Of a stretch of DNA of 64,000 nt, positions 11,841-40,850 are shown piece by piece. This stretch comes from Lepturacanthus savala (taxonomy: Eukaryota; Chordata; Actinopteri; Scombriformes; Trichiuridae), in NCBI GenBank assembly GCA_030544235.1, contig CM060463.1, positions 36,399,920 through 36,463,919 on the forward strand, in the 5' to 3' direction. How positions within the stretch are numbered: position 1 is the stretch's first letter; each line of letters opens with the position of its first letter. The position numbers and the translations under genes were made by a program. Below the pieces are notes generated by a model, which worked only from the letters and a program-made list of their open reading frames with translations, ran no database searches and was not told where the DNA came from.

Positions 11841-14800
11841 TAATAAAGGGGCGGGGCTTATGCTACAGGCTGCAGTCACACAAAAAAAGAAAAATCTACA
11901 TATTTCTATAATGAAAAAGCAACACTTTTCACTGCTTATGTGTGAATATTTATGTGACCACATGTTCTGTTGTGTTCTAGCTTCCTTTGTAGTGTCGAGG
12001 TGATGTTTAGGCTCCGCCCCTGGATCCATGAAGCCGCCGCCCACTTCCTGAGTTCTTCCACAGACCGCCCCTAGCAACATGTCCGACAGCTCTCAGCCAA
12101 TCAGAAGAAAACCGGTGTCTCAGTAGGGAGAGGAGGAGGGAAACAGGTTCTCTTTTTCAGACTGAGTGTGTTAGAAGGCGACTGCATTGCTGCTGCAGGA
12201 TGAACCAGCTGCTTCAAGTCAATTAATCAAGTCTCATGGAAGCAAGATAAATATATCAGTCAGCAGTGCATAGAAAAATGCCTTAGAAAAAAAGTCTTAA
12301 ACGTTAATAGAAAAATGTTCAAAGAAAAGCTAATTAATCATAGAAATACATTATAAATATTCATAGAAAAACATTGAGAAAGTTCATCATTTAAGGCTTT
12401 TGGAGCCAGAGTTTTTAAAATAAGGATCTAAAATTCATCCTTGAATTGAGTTTTTTCTTGTTCTAAATAGAAGATGAAATATATATATATATATATATAT
12501 TATATTTATATATTAAAATAAATACATCTATATATTCTGTGTTTTGGAGGAAAAAAAAAAAAAACACAAGTAAGGATTATATATTGATGAGGCTAATCTT
12601 TCACATTATCGAATTAATCACATTAACCAATAAATCCATTACCTGAAAACTACAGGATAATTCCAGGATAACTGTTTTTATTACTTGTATAACTATGAAC
12701 TTTTATTTAATTTCTTGTAAGACAATGATGCTCACATGTGAAATGTACATTAAAAATGTATGTCCTTCAAAATAAAAGCCCCTTTTCACACCTAACTGTA
12801 AAAACATAGATTTTATATCACAGCTTTTTATAAAAATAAAGATCAAGTAATTGATGCCTACACTACACTATACTATACTTGTGTTTGACATTAAATGAAT
12901 CTGCAGCATCTCTTGCAAAAGACAAAGATTTAACTAAAATGACCTAAAAACAACTTGCTGTATTTCCATGGATCTAAAAAAGTTGTGACAGACAAAACTT
13001 CATGTTACAGGTTTTATTTTATGTTGTTTTTGTTCCTCAAATTCCACAGAAGCTTCAGCAGCAGTGTTGAAATCAGAGCTCAGAGAAATTCTTCTCTTTC
13101 CATCAGTTTACTGTTAATTACAGTAATTAGTGTTATAGAGACAGTTGGAGTCAGAGCTGCAGTGTTTATGATCCTCAGCTATAATTACAACGTCAGAAGC
13201 TGTTTAAAACGACTTTGCTGCTTTTAAACATTAAAAACTCTCCATAGCTGCTGTAATATGTGGTTTTTATTTATTATTTAACATTTTCATCTGTCAGTTC
13301 TACTTCATGACAGATAATCTTTGACCTGACAGCTTAATTTCATGCAATAGAGGGTTAATTTCTACTGCTCCAGCCACCCAATCTGAGTTTGGGCTGTCAG
13401 ACAGAAAGTAAAACAACAGAGAAAACGGCAGATTACACTTCACCTTTACTAAATCCATCAGGACGGGCGTGTGTTCAGTGTGTTTTTGGAAGCAGGAGTG
13501 ATGAAAACAGCCAGGAGAAGCCCTGCTGGGAATCCTCATACATTATCAGTAGCAGCTTCTCAGCAGGAACCAACCACCACACACCCAGATGTGGGGTTTT
13601 TACCCCGCCGGGGGCAGATTCTGATCTTTTTTTTTTTTTTTTAATTCTGCACCCAGCTGTGAACAGTCACACATCCACAGATAAAAAAGAAACACATGCA
13701 ACAGGAATAAAATAAAAGGTTTCCACCGTTTAATTAAAAGTGATTGTCAGCAGAATAATACCTAAAAATTGTGCTTGGTGCAAGTGAAATGATGCAATTT
13801 AATTAATGTATATACATACACACTCGTATATCACATATATGTACAAATACAGTATTGCAATGTGAGTCCACATGTTCAGGCAACAGTGACTTTAGGAAAT
13901 GTTTTCACACCGATTTGGGATGAAGTCACTAATACATCCAACCACAGAGTGTTTTTATGCCTGTTATAACCAGGTGCTGCAGGTTTATTGCCTTTAAAAC
14001 GATTGCATTCTGTTGAATTTACACAGGACCTTTAGTTACAGTGAATCCATGGACAGAAAAAAGTTCCATGATGCATCATCATGATTGATTGTTATGAGTT
14101 TTATCAGAGACAGTTAGAATATTTCAACCTGAAGATGTAGTGTTAATTTTGACACCAAGCACCTTGGGAAAGATTTGAGGAAATTATACAAATAATAATA
14201 AAAAAGAACCAATAATTTCCTTCACAGTAGAATACTGCCACCTTGTGGAGGAACAAGCCACCGACATTGATTCACTCTGATAAAGTGCTGATTTTCCCAC
14301 TTGATAAAACATTTTTTTCCCTGATACCACTTTCAATAATTCATTTTTCTTAAATCTCAATTCATCTACTGGCAGTGATGAAAAACAACTTGCTGGGAAA
14401 CAAAAAGCAGATTTTTGGAAGGAAAAATGAATGAATGATGCTTTTATCACATCAGCCTCAAGGCACATTAAATACACCTGTTATATGAAACGTGTCAAGG
14501 AATTACCCTGACGCCTGTCTCTCTATCCAAAAGCCAAAGAATCTAATTTTCCCCTCATTCTGTGGGCAGCGTCTCAATGACTTTTAAAATAAACTTCTCT
14601 ATTTTACACAAGCTGAAGATTCCATCTGTTTTCATGTGTAAAAACACATGAAACCAACAGAAAACTACGTGATCGTACAGGATTCTGATATTAAAGCGTC
14701 GTCTTTATGAAACCGGAACGAAAATCAATAAAGTTTTGAAATCAAACAGTGAATGATCTCCTTTAAAAAACCCTCCTAAATCTTTACAATCATCTTCTCA

Positions 14801-14931
14801 TCATTCATCCAGTCATTCACTGGGTGGCAGTATGTGACCTCCAGCCTTTTACATTCACAGCTCAGGCTCCATCCCGGCTTCTTTCCTGCTAAAAACGTGT
14901 TTTTTTCTTATTTCTTTTTTTTGTGCCGGGT
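11841..14931. other. Region downstream of pank4, no other gene seen
   Basis: Lies past the pank4 stop on its transcribed strand, so the part near 14.0-14.9 kb probably includes the pank4 3' UTR. A reversed family-1 MITE fragment is at about 12715-12850 (AAAATAAAAGCCCCTTTTC). An isolated MITE end, GCAATAGAGGGTTAA, lies at about 13344-13358. A (TA)n run is at 12478-12500. No coding exon of plch2, which neighbours PANK4 in mammals, could be recognised. Confidence 0.5.
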
Positions 14932-32058
<17,127 letters not shown>

Positions 32059-32150
32059 GGTCGGGAGACACTTTGACGCTGCGTAACGTGCACGTACACG
32101 CCTGCGTGCCCACGTCGTCCAATCAGAATGCACGTACGAACTGGTGCTGC
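32059..32150 (-). promoter_or_regulatory. pank4: pank4 promoter / 5' UTR
   Basis: CpG-richer sequence directly upstream of the pank4 ATG, with a CCAAT motif at about 32118-32123 (TCCAATCAG on the plus strand) and several ACGT cores. No TATA box is seen, as is usual for a housekeeping gene. Confidence 0.5.
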
Positions 32151-33782
32151 GTTCAGGTGATAATGGATGCTCCGTTTTTACGGGGTTTTATCGTCACTAT
32201 TATTATTGTTATTACTATTATTGCAATTCTTCTTCTTCTTATTATTATTATTATTATTTGTATAAACTTTACTATAAACAATACAATACAATGTAATTTC
32301 TAGGAGGAATTGATTTTTTATATTTTCATAAGAAATATTTTCCAAAGCATCTTCAGCTTCTGCAGCTATTGGATAAACACGTTTCTGTATATCTTGGTTA
32401 AAATTCCACACTTTGTGATATGATATTGGATATGTTTTGTATATGCAGGTTAGTGAGAAAAAAAGCGTTTTTTTAATTCAGTTCTGTATTATATAGGTAG
32501 TTAGCAAGTTGTTGTGACGTTCCATGCATGTAAAATGACTAAAGAAGAAATGTACTATGTTTTCAACAATACCTGAATGCATCATACTCAGAAATGTTAA
32601 ATCTAGATTTTTATTTTTTTCATGTTTTTTTTTCTCCATATAATAACTTTTAAAGACTATTTACACATCAATGCTAATGCACCAATAATGTTAATCCAAC
32701 TGTATAATATGCACAGTATAATAATTCTCCAAATATGAGTACTTCTGATGCTGAAGTATATTTTCTGCTCATACTAATGCACTTTTACAGTACATGTACA
32801 AGTAATGGAGTATGATTATATTTAAAACTTTAGCTGACATGTTGCTTCTTCCACTGGGGAATGCTACACATATTTTGCATGCTTACTTTGCTATATTCTC
32901 TAAATTTGAGGCACCTGTGATGTTTCTGTAGTTTTGTATATGTCAACACTCCAGCAAGTGTATGAAATAGAGTTGTTTTACAGTTAATTAAAGGGAAACC
33001 AAAGGGGAAGGCATTGAAGGACACATATATAACAGAGTCACATTTTCTCTGCAGACTGAGGAATAGAAATAAAATCAATAAAGTCATGTATTCCATTATC
33101 ACATATCCCTGTATTGCCATTGCATTCAGATGATGTTCTCTGTTAATTTTTGTCAGTGTAAAGAATGAAATTACACAATCGAACATTCAGTTGATGACTT
33201 TTTATTCACAAAGAATAAATGTGTCACGTCATGTTTCTGTGTCTCCAAAGAGACATTCTATAATAGTGATGATACATCACAGTACACACATTGTACTCTG
33301 TAGAGTAGAGGAAACAGCGTCAGTGTCTTTATAAAAGACAGAGATTAGTTTAAAACAAGTTAAACAACGTTAAATTCTCTTGCACTGAGAGGAAATAAAA
33401 TGCGCAATAAAACATTTTTACTGCAAGACCCAACATGGGTCAATTCTCTTTCACAGAGTGAAATAAACAAGTTACATAAATGCATGAAAAATGCACAATG
33501 AAAGAAAATAAAACACTACCACAAGATAGATAATAACTCCTGTCACAGGAGAATAAATTACCTTAGAACAAGGTATGATAATGCTGTCCAGTACTGGACC
33601 ATGTTTGATAATATTGAGAAATCAATAATAAATTAATATTCATAGAATATGAGCAATCCTGTGCCTCTTTTACACAAAGGAAAATATACTTTTCTTTGAA
33701 AAGAATCTTTGAAAATCCAATAGGACAACATGATGAATAAAGTCAGTGTTCATAGACACTATTCAGCGTGATCCAGTCCAGT
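32151..33782. other. Interval between pank4 and her4 copy A
   Basis: Noncoding spacer separating the 5' end of pank4 from the 3' end of her4 copy A, with both genes on the minus strand. It has a (TTA/ATT)n stretch at about 32190-32265. The half next to copy A must hold that gene's 3' UTR, which does not match the 3' sequence shared by copies B, C and D. No other gene was seen. Confidence 0.55.
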
Positions 33783-33792
33783 CCTGCTGAGT

Positions 33793-34308
33793 CTACCAGG
33801 GCCTCCAGAGGGAGCTGTTGACTGGACTCTTGTCTTTGCTGATGCTGGTCTGGACTGTGGAGCTCAGAGGAGAGAAGTCAGCCTCTCTCAGGTTGTGATC
33901 ACAGGAAGACTGCAGCTTGTTGAAGTGGTTCAGCATCAGTCTTCCTCGCTGCTGCTTCTGCTGCTGCAGCTGCGTCAGGACACAAACTGTCATCTCCAGG
34001 ACGTCTGCTTTCTCCAGCTTGGAGTCTGGCTGCTGTTTGAGGAACTCTGGACTCAGGAGAGACTTGAGCTGCTCGATGCTGCTGTTGATTCTCTCTCTGC
34101 GTAACTTCTCCACCAGAGGCTTTCTGAGCTGCAGAAACAACAACACAGTCATTAATCAGCTGATTCTGGAGTTTAGTTTAGTCCACAGCAACAAACACTA
34201 ACTCTCCACATTCCAACATGGAGTCATCATGAATCTTCAGTTTACCTTGTGGCTCAGAGTCAGGTGGTTGTGGTCGTTGGTCATTGCTGCAGTGATTGTA
34301 GGAGCCAT
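33793..34308 (-). CDS. her4: Her4/Hes5-type bHLH-WRPW repressor, copy A
   Basis: Two coding exons, 34308-34246 and 34128-33793, joined in phase 0 over a 117-bp GT-AG intron; 132 aa. Residues 1-21 (MAPTITAAMT...LTLSHK) match the Her4 type. The bHLH spans about residues 22-72: basic region with the Hes proline (LRKPLVEKLRRERINSS), helix 1 IEQLKSLL, loop, helix 2 LEKADVLEMTV. The protein ends WRPW, the Groucho/TLE-binding tetrapeptide. Family members are nuclear Notch targets that repress proneural genes. No GYS-type Orange domain follows the bHLH; a Q-rich linker goes straight to LNHFNKLQ. The coding sequence equals copies B-D. Homology to the other copies ends about 10 bp past the stop. Confidence 0.95.
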
Positions 34309-34720
34309 AGCTGGATCTCTGTGCTGTAGAGTCTCTGTAGAGAGGATCTGATCTCTGCTGGCTCCATCCCTCCTATTTATACTCACACATCTACATATCA
34401 ATGGCTGAGTCCTGCTCTGCTCCCAGGTTCTCACAGTCTGGACCAATCAGGGAGCTCCCTGACACAATACAGGATCTAGCACTAGAATGAGGTTTTATAG
34501 CCTGGGGGACAATGGTTAGATGTGAGGGGAACAGGTGGAGGACTGGGGGGGTGATGGAGAGACACTCACAGAGCTCTGTGTGAATCTGGGAAAGTGGTGA
34601 CCCTGTAGAGAGCAGATCTGCTGCTGATGCTGGGATCAATGACTCTGATTGATCAGTAACACACAGATCAGCTGATCACACCATCACACATGTGGACACA
34701 CACACACACACTTCTATTAA
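34309..34720 (-). promoter_or_regulatory. her4: her4 copy A promoter
   Basis: Upstream of the ATG on the minus strand lie a TATA box (TATAAATA, 34374-34381), an RBPJ-type TGTGAGAA (34428-34435), a CCAAT box (34443-34447), a second TATA-like TATAAAA near 34493-34499, and a Sox-type ACAATGG (34509-34515). Farther out, TGATCAGCTGATC contains an E-box. The arrangement is the same in every copy. It suggests Notch-driven, SoxB1-assisted expression in neural progenitors. Confidence 0.8.
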
Positions 34721-35353
34721 AACACAATGAATACGAAATGATGCTCGACTGAACGTCCACATCAGTTTAAGATAAACAAAACGTGTGTAATCTTGATTAG
34801 ATAAAAGAAAATAATGTCAGGTTTCCATGGTAACCAGGAAAACCTGCAGATGAAGTGGTTGCAACCAACCAAACTTTTTTTGAATATATATAATTTAGAT
34901 TTTTAATATTTTTCCATGTTTCTAAACTTCATTTGAATAATTTAATTTGAATAAAAAAGCTAAAAAAAAAAAAAAGCTAAAATCTAAATTTAAAGGAACG
35001 TTTTAACACTTTTAAAAGTTTAAATTGATAGTACGATCATGTTTTGTATACATTTTTGATTGCAGCTATTTCAAATAATTTCAAATTCATTGTCTTATTG
35101 CAGCATAAAAGCAGCATCTGCTAGATTTAGGAATGAAGATGGCCTTTAATTGCTCTCATCATAACTTTAAACTCTAAATAAACTTTTTTAAAAAAGCAAT
35201 AAATCCAAATTCAATAAATGCAAAGGAGTGTTTAGAATAGTCTAACAAGTTTAGTCATCCTATCACACACGTGGGAGAATGAGGGAGAACTTTACTTCAT
35301 ATCTTGTAAAATCTATATTCAGCATTCATCAGGTTTCTCAAAATGTATATATA

Positions 35354-36170
35354 TTGTAGTATAGTATAGTGTAGTATAGTATAATATAGTATAGTATAGT
35401 ATAGTATAGTATAGTGTATTGTAGTATAGTATAATATAGTATAGTATAGTATAGTATAGTGTATTGTAGTATAGTATAATATAGTATAGTATAGTATAGT
35501 ATAGTATAGTATAGTATAGTATAGTATAGTGTATTGTAGTATAGTATAATATAGTATAGTATAGTATAGTATAGTATAGTGTATTGTAGTATAGTATAAT
35601 ATAGTATAGTATAGTATAGTATAGTATAGTATAGTATAGTATAGTGTATTGTAGTATAGTATAATATAGTATAGTATAGTATAGTATAGTATAGTGTATT
35701 GTAGTATAGTATAATATAGTATAGTATAGTATAGTATAGTATAGTGTATTGTAGTATAGTATAATATAGTATAGTATAGTATAGTATAGTATAATATAGT
35801 ATAGTATAGTATAGTATAATATAGTATAGTATAGTATAGTATAGTATAGTATAGTATAATATAGTATAGTATAGTATAGTATAGTATAGTATAGTATAGT
35901 ATAGTGTATTGTAGTATAGTATAGTATAGTATAGTATAGTATAGTATAGTATAGTATAGTATAGTATAGTATAGTATAATATAGTATAGTATAGTATAGT
36001 ATAGTATAGTATAGTGTATTGTAGTATAGTATAGTATAGTATAGTATAGTATAGTATAGTATAGTATAGTATAGTATAGTGTATTGTAGTATAGTATAAT
36101 ATAGTATAATATAGTATAGTATAGTATAGTATAGTATAGTATAGTATAGTATAGTATAGTATAGTATAGT
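35354..36170 (+). repeat. (TATAG)n satellite-like array
   Basis: About 820 bp of five-base units ATAGT with regularly spaced variants (ATAAT, and GTATTGT marking longer sub-blocks). Because the unit is five bases without a stop on the minus strand, three long overlapping frames rich in Tyr, Ile, Leu and Thr stay open. They are not genes. Confidence 0.97.
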
Positions 36171-36171
36171 G

Positions 36172-36385
36172 CATCCAGTATAAAACTCCTCCACTGAGTA
36201 AAGTCGTGTTGTCCAGATGAACCAGATGTTTCCTCTGGTCTGTGACAGCTTGTTGTTGCTGTGAGTAAAGATTCCTCTGACGTTCCCACAGTGAATCCTG
36301 GGAACTGGGATCAATGCACCATAAAAACACTTTGAATGGTTCACTGATGAAGACCAAAAGACACCAGACCAGCAGCCATCTGGAG
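36172..36385. promoter_or_regulatory. Notch module, type 1 (A-B interval)
   Basis: Unique sequence squeezed between two large tandem arrays. It has an RBPJ site (TTCCCACA, 36283-36290) with E-box-type CAGATG on one side and CCATCTGGAGG on the other, plus ACTTTGAATGG. The order matches the modules at 51170-51420 and, reversed, 52830-53060. The role is inferred from motifs and recurrence. Confidence 0.55.
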
Positions 36386-36387
36386 GA

Positions 36388-38336
36388 AAACAACAACAAC
36401 AGCTATAGAATAAAACAACAACTATAGGATAAAACAACAACTATAGAATAAAACAACAACTATAGGATAAAACAACAACTATAGAATAAAACTACAACTA
36501 TAGAATAAAACAACAACTATAGAATAAAACAACAACTATAGAATAAAACTACAACCATAGAATAAAACAACAACTATAGAATAAAACAACAACAACTATA
36601 GAATAAAACTACAACAACTATAGAATAAAACAACAACAACTATAGAATAAAACAACAACTATAGAATAAAACAGCAACTATAGAATAAAACTACAACTAT
36701 AGAATAAAACTACAACTATAGAATAAAACAACAACTATAGAATAAAACAACTATAGAATAAAACAACAACTATTGAATAAAACTACAACAGCTATAGAAT
36801 AAACAACAACTATAGAATAAAACAACAACTATAGAATAAAACAACTATAGAATAAAACAACAACTATAGAATAAAACAACAACCATAGAATAAAACAACA
36901 ACTATTGAATAAAACTACAACAGCTATAGAATAAACAACAACTATAGAATAAAACAACAACTATAGAATAAAACAACAACTATAGAATAAAACAACAACC
37001 ATCGAATAAAACAACAACTATAGAATAAACAACAACTATAGAATAAAACAACTATAGAATAAAACAACAACAACAACAACAATAGAATAAAACAACAACA
37101 ACGATAGAATAAAACAACAACTATAGAATAAAACAACAACCATAGAATAAAACAACAACTATATGATAAAACAACAACTATAGAATAAAACAACAACTAT
37201 AGAATAAAACAACAACTATAGAATAAAACAACAACTATAGGATAAAACAACAACTATAGAATAAAACAACAACTATAGAATAAAACAACAACAACTATAG
37301 AATAAAACAACAACTATAGAATAAAACAACAACTATAGAATAAAACAACAACTATAGAATAAAACTACAACAGCTATAGAATAAACAACAACAACTATAG
37401 AATAAAACAACAACTATAGAATAAACAACAACTATAGAATAAAACAACAACTATAGAATAAAACTACAACAGCTATAGAATAAACAACAACTATAGAATA
37501 AAACAACTATAGAATAAAACAACAACTATAGAATAAAACAACAACCATAGAATAAAACAACAACTATAGAATAAACAACAACTATAGAATAAAACAACTA
37601 TAGAATAAAACAACAACAACAATAGAATAAAACAACAACAACGATAGAATAAAACAACAACTATAGAATAAAACAACAACCATAGAATAAAACAACAACT
37701 ATATGATAAAACAACAACTATAGAATAAAACAACAACTATAGGATAAAACAACAACTATAGAATAAAACAACAACTATAGAATAAAACAACAACAACTAT
37801 AGAATAAAACAACAACTATAGAATAAAACAACAACTATAGAATAAAACAACAACTATAGAATAAAACTACAACAGCTATAGAATAAACAACAACAACTAT
37901 AGAATAAAACAACAACTATAGAATAAACAACAACTATAGAATAAAACTACAACAGCTATAGAATAAACAACAACAACTATAGAATAAAACAACAACTATA
38001 GAATAAACAACAACTATAGAATAAAACAACAACTATAGAATAAAACAACTATAGAATAAAACAACAACTATAGAATAAAACAACAACTATAGAATAAAAC
38101 AACAACTATAGAATAAAACAACAACTATAGAATAAAACAACTATAGAATAAAACAACAACAACAATAGAATAAAACAACAACAACGATAGAATAAAACAA
38201 CAACTATAGAATAAAACAACAACAACAACTATAGAATAAAACAACAACTATAGAATAAAACAACAACTATAGAATAAAACAACAACGACAACAACAATAT
38301 AATAAACCAACAACAACGATAGAATAAAACAACTAT
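36388..38336 (+). repeat. 19-bp minisatellite with higher-order duplication
   Basis: About 1.95 kb of the unit ACAACTATAGAATAAAACA with short variants. A block of about 540 bp is itself duplicated: the variant order at 36942-37196 recurs at 37491-37736. The Phe/Tyr/Val/Leu-rich frames on the minus strand are repeat artefacts. Confidence 0.95.
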
Positions 38337-38880
38337 AACTATTTGTTTTGCTTGTGTGGTGCTTTAATTTGTTTTATTAAGAACCAGAATAGAAAGATGT
38401 CTTTGTGATGTATCCTTGATGATTTTTAAATGTGTGACTGCTGGTTCTACATGTTTTTAATTAAATACACTGAATACTTTATAGATTGAAACTGAAGTTA
38501 GAGGAATTTTAGTTGAGGTAGAAGTTATTTTTCATAAGAAATCACTATAAAAATCTCATTATTATGCAGCAAATATCCTAATGTTCACAGTAAAGTTATA
38601 AAAGTCCAACTCATTACTGTTTTTGTCTCTGTCTTTAATTCACTCCTCAGTCTATGAGAAGATCTCTGTGTTGGGCTGAATCATTTACTGCTTATCAAAG
38701 ATTCATGTTTATACATGAAGAAAAGCAAAGACGTTTTTCCAGTTTGGTAGTTTGGCATCGACCAATGGAACCAACAATGGGTCTGAAATCGAAATGATGA
38801 CCCATTTAAACGAAGGGGAAATGAAGTTGGCAGAAGTTTGAGTTTTTGGCATCAGACGGAGACAGAAACAGAAAAAACCC
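38337..38880. other. A-B interval, no gene seen
   Basis: Noncoding sequence between the minisatellite and the type 2 module; nothing further recognised. Confidence 0.5.
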
Positions 38881-39110
38881 TCTCCTTCTTCTTCTTCTTC
38901 TTCTTCCCTGAAGTGTGCCAACAACTCCCCTGTGAGATGGAGAGGAGTCGGCCGGGTGGAGGATGCTAATCACTGGACTGAGACTCCTCCGTCGCTGTTT
39001 TCCCACACTCGGCCCATTCAGCAGATAACTCCCTCCAACAATAGACATGTGCCTTGTTAAATGCTAATTCAGCTGAAGACAAGCAGCTCCAGGCTGCTTC
39101 ACCCCCCGGC
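38880..39110. promoter_or_regulatory. Notch/Sox/POU module, type 2 (A-B interval)
   Basis: Contains GAAGTGTGCCAAC, POU-type ATGCTAAT (38963-38970 and 39061-39068), an RBPJ site TTCCCACA (39000-39007) and Sox-type ACAATAG (39038-39044) running into ACATGTGCC. The same order is found at 51590-51730, 52470-52680, 56445-56660 and, inverted, 60960-61180. A Sox site beside a POU site is typical of neural stem-cell enhancers. A (TTC)n tract lies at about 38885-38905. Confidence 0.6.
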
Positions 39111-40360
39111 TCCTCAATTATAGGAAGAAAACACAAATATTTAAGATAACAGCCAGTAAAGTGAATGGATTTGGCTGCAGCTTTAATGAATGCATGTATT
39201 TACCTAAAGGGCTGTGCATTGTTGGTTTAAACATGTGTTTATGCATCTAAAATAAGTAAAAAAAAAGAATAGTTTTAATAATATGTTTAAATTGCATTTT
39301 AACAAACTAAATTGATATTAGCCTTTACTTTTTTGCTTTTTGAAAACTATTCATAACACACATATACACAGTAAATAGATCATTAAGTATATTAAAAATA
39401 AAAATACATTTATTTATTATTATTTATTATTATTGTATAAAAAATAAATCTATAAAATAATAATAATAAAAAAAATATATACTCACACCAAATAAATAAA
39501 TCTACAGATACATGTAGGAGAGTCAAAGGATGATTTAAATCTTCATAGATTAATTAATGTGAATATTAATTGTATGTAAAATTCAATGTGTTCATATAGA
39601 AAATATATTTATAAAAGTATAAAATACTTACAAGTATAACAGTAAAGGACTAGAATTGAAAATGTAAAGTCTAATAATTTATGTAAAATGTTCAAATATT
39701 CATCTGAAAAGTAAATAAATCTACAGATACATGTAGTAGAGACTAACTATTATTTAAATCTTATAGATTTTATTGATAATTTACTTATTTTTAAGTAAAA
39801 ACTTCATAACAAGAAGAAAAGCTGTAAAATATTCAAATTTACACAGATAATTTACTTGAGTGAACATAGAAATAATGTTGTTTAAATACTTCATAACAAG
39901 AATAAAGTATATCATTTTTATGTAAAAATGTAAAAATTATAGATAATTTACTTCATAAATAAATAAATAATATATAGTATAGTAGAAATATAGTAGAAAT
40001 AATGTTGTTAAAAACACTATATAACAAGTAAAAGACTTGAATTAAAACCATAAAACTATATTTTCCTTTGATTAATTCAATGTGCTTCTATTTTTTTAAA
40101 TGCCTCAATAAATACATGTACATAATACATAAATACAATACAAATAATGTTAAAAATACTTTATAACAAGTAAAGACTTGAATTGAAACTATTAAATATA
40201 TTAATTTTATGTGAAACAGAAGTAAACCAATCAGATCTGATATGAAGAAGCATCATAATTGTACTAAAGTACTAGAGTGAATGTACTTTCTTCTACTGCA
40301 TTTCTATATAAAACCTCTGAGTTTCTCGAATCTTGTCCTTCTCCTGCCTCACAGACGTCT
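39111..40360. other. A-B interval, AT-rich low-complexity DNA
   Basis: Very AT-rich, with short recurring phrases such as CTACAGATACATGTAG and ATAACAAGTAAAGACTTGAA from about 39480 to 40200. No gene. Confidence 0.55.
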
Positions 40361-40364
40361 TTGT

Positions 40365-40460
40365 GTGCCTCTATTGTTCCTCCCTGGCTCTGTGACTGAG
40401 TTTTTCTCTGCTTTCCCACACTCTGTCCATTCACTACAATAGAAGTGTGTCTGGTTGCAC
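40365..40460. promoter_or_regulatory. Notch/Sox module, type 3 (A-B interval)
   Basis: Sox-type CTATTGT (40371-40377), RBPJ site TTCCCACA (40413-40420) and Sox-type ACAATAG (40436-40442), followed by AAGTGTG. The 35-bp gap between the first Sox motif and the RBPJ core is kept within 1 bp in the other complete type 3 modules. Confidence 0.6.
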
Positions 40461-40850
40461 ATCTCATTAATTATGGAGTCACTTTACGAGTTTAGTCTCG
40501 CCGCCTCTGAAAGGAAATTCCTGCCAGCGAGACTCGTCATTACCAGGAAAAAATAGAAGGAATGCAGACATGCTATAAGGATTAATGAACATTCAAAAGC
40601 TTTTTTCTTTTTTTTTAAACCCTACTTTGAATTCAAATTGCTCTTCTGCATTCCAGGCTGTTTATTATGATGAGAGCGATGAAAGGTCGTCGTCATTGCT
40701 GCTGTTTATGCTGCAATAAAACAATGAATTTGAACTAATCTGCAATAGCTGCAATCACATTTTATATAAAACACGATCAAATGATCTTCATTCAGCTGCT
40801 GATGAGGGATTTCAACTTTTTAAAGGATTTGGATTGGATGTTTTTTTTTT

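Larger units (their letters stand above)
33783..34870 (-). repeat. Inverted-repeat arm: copy A unit
   Basis: Near-identical in reverse complement to about 41560-42655. The match covers coding exons, intron, promoter and the outer segment carrying the X-box-like GTTTCCATGGTAAC (34821-34834). Similarity drops beyond 34870, though a weaker trace continues to about 35180 versus 40620-40760. Confidence 0.85.

Noticed and set aside
33895..34201. Antisense frames of 69 and 94 codons opposite the her4 exons
   Set aside because: Shadow frames from CAG/CTG-rich coding sequence; repeated in each copy because the copies are identical.
34237..34639. Frames of 69 and 82 codons across the her4 promoter and exon 1
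   Set aside because: They run through the TATA box, RBPJ site and splice donor of her4, so they do not represent a separate protein.
35297..36440. Three overlapping open frames of 330-373 codons on the minus strand
   Set aside because: They are translations of the (TATAG)n array in all three phases; a five-base stop-free unit keeps every frame open. There is no domain, and composition is only a few residues.
36942..37736. Two similar hydrophobic frames on the minus strand
   Set aside because: Products of the 19-bp minisatellite; their similarity reflects the higher-order duplication.
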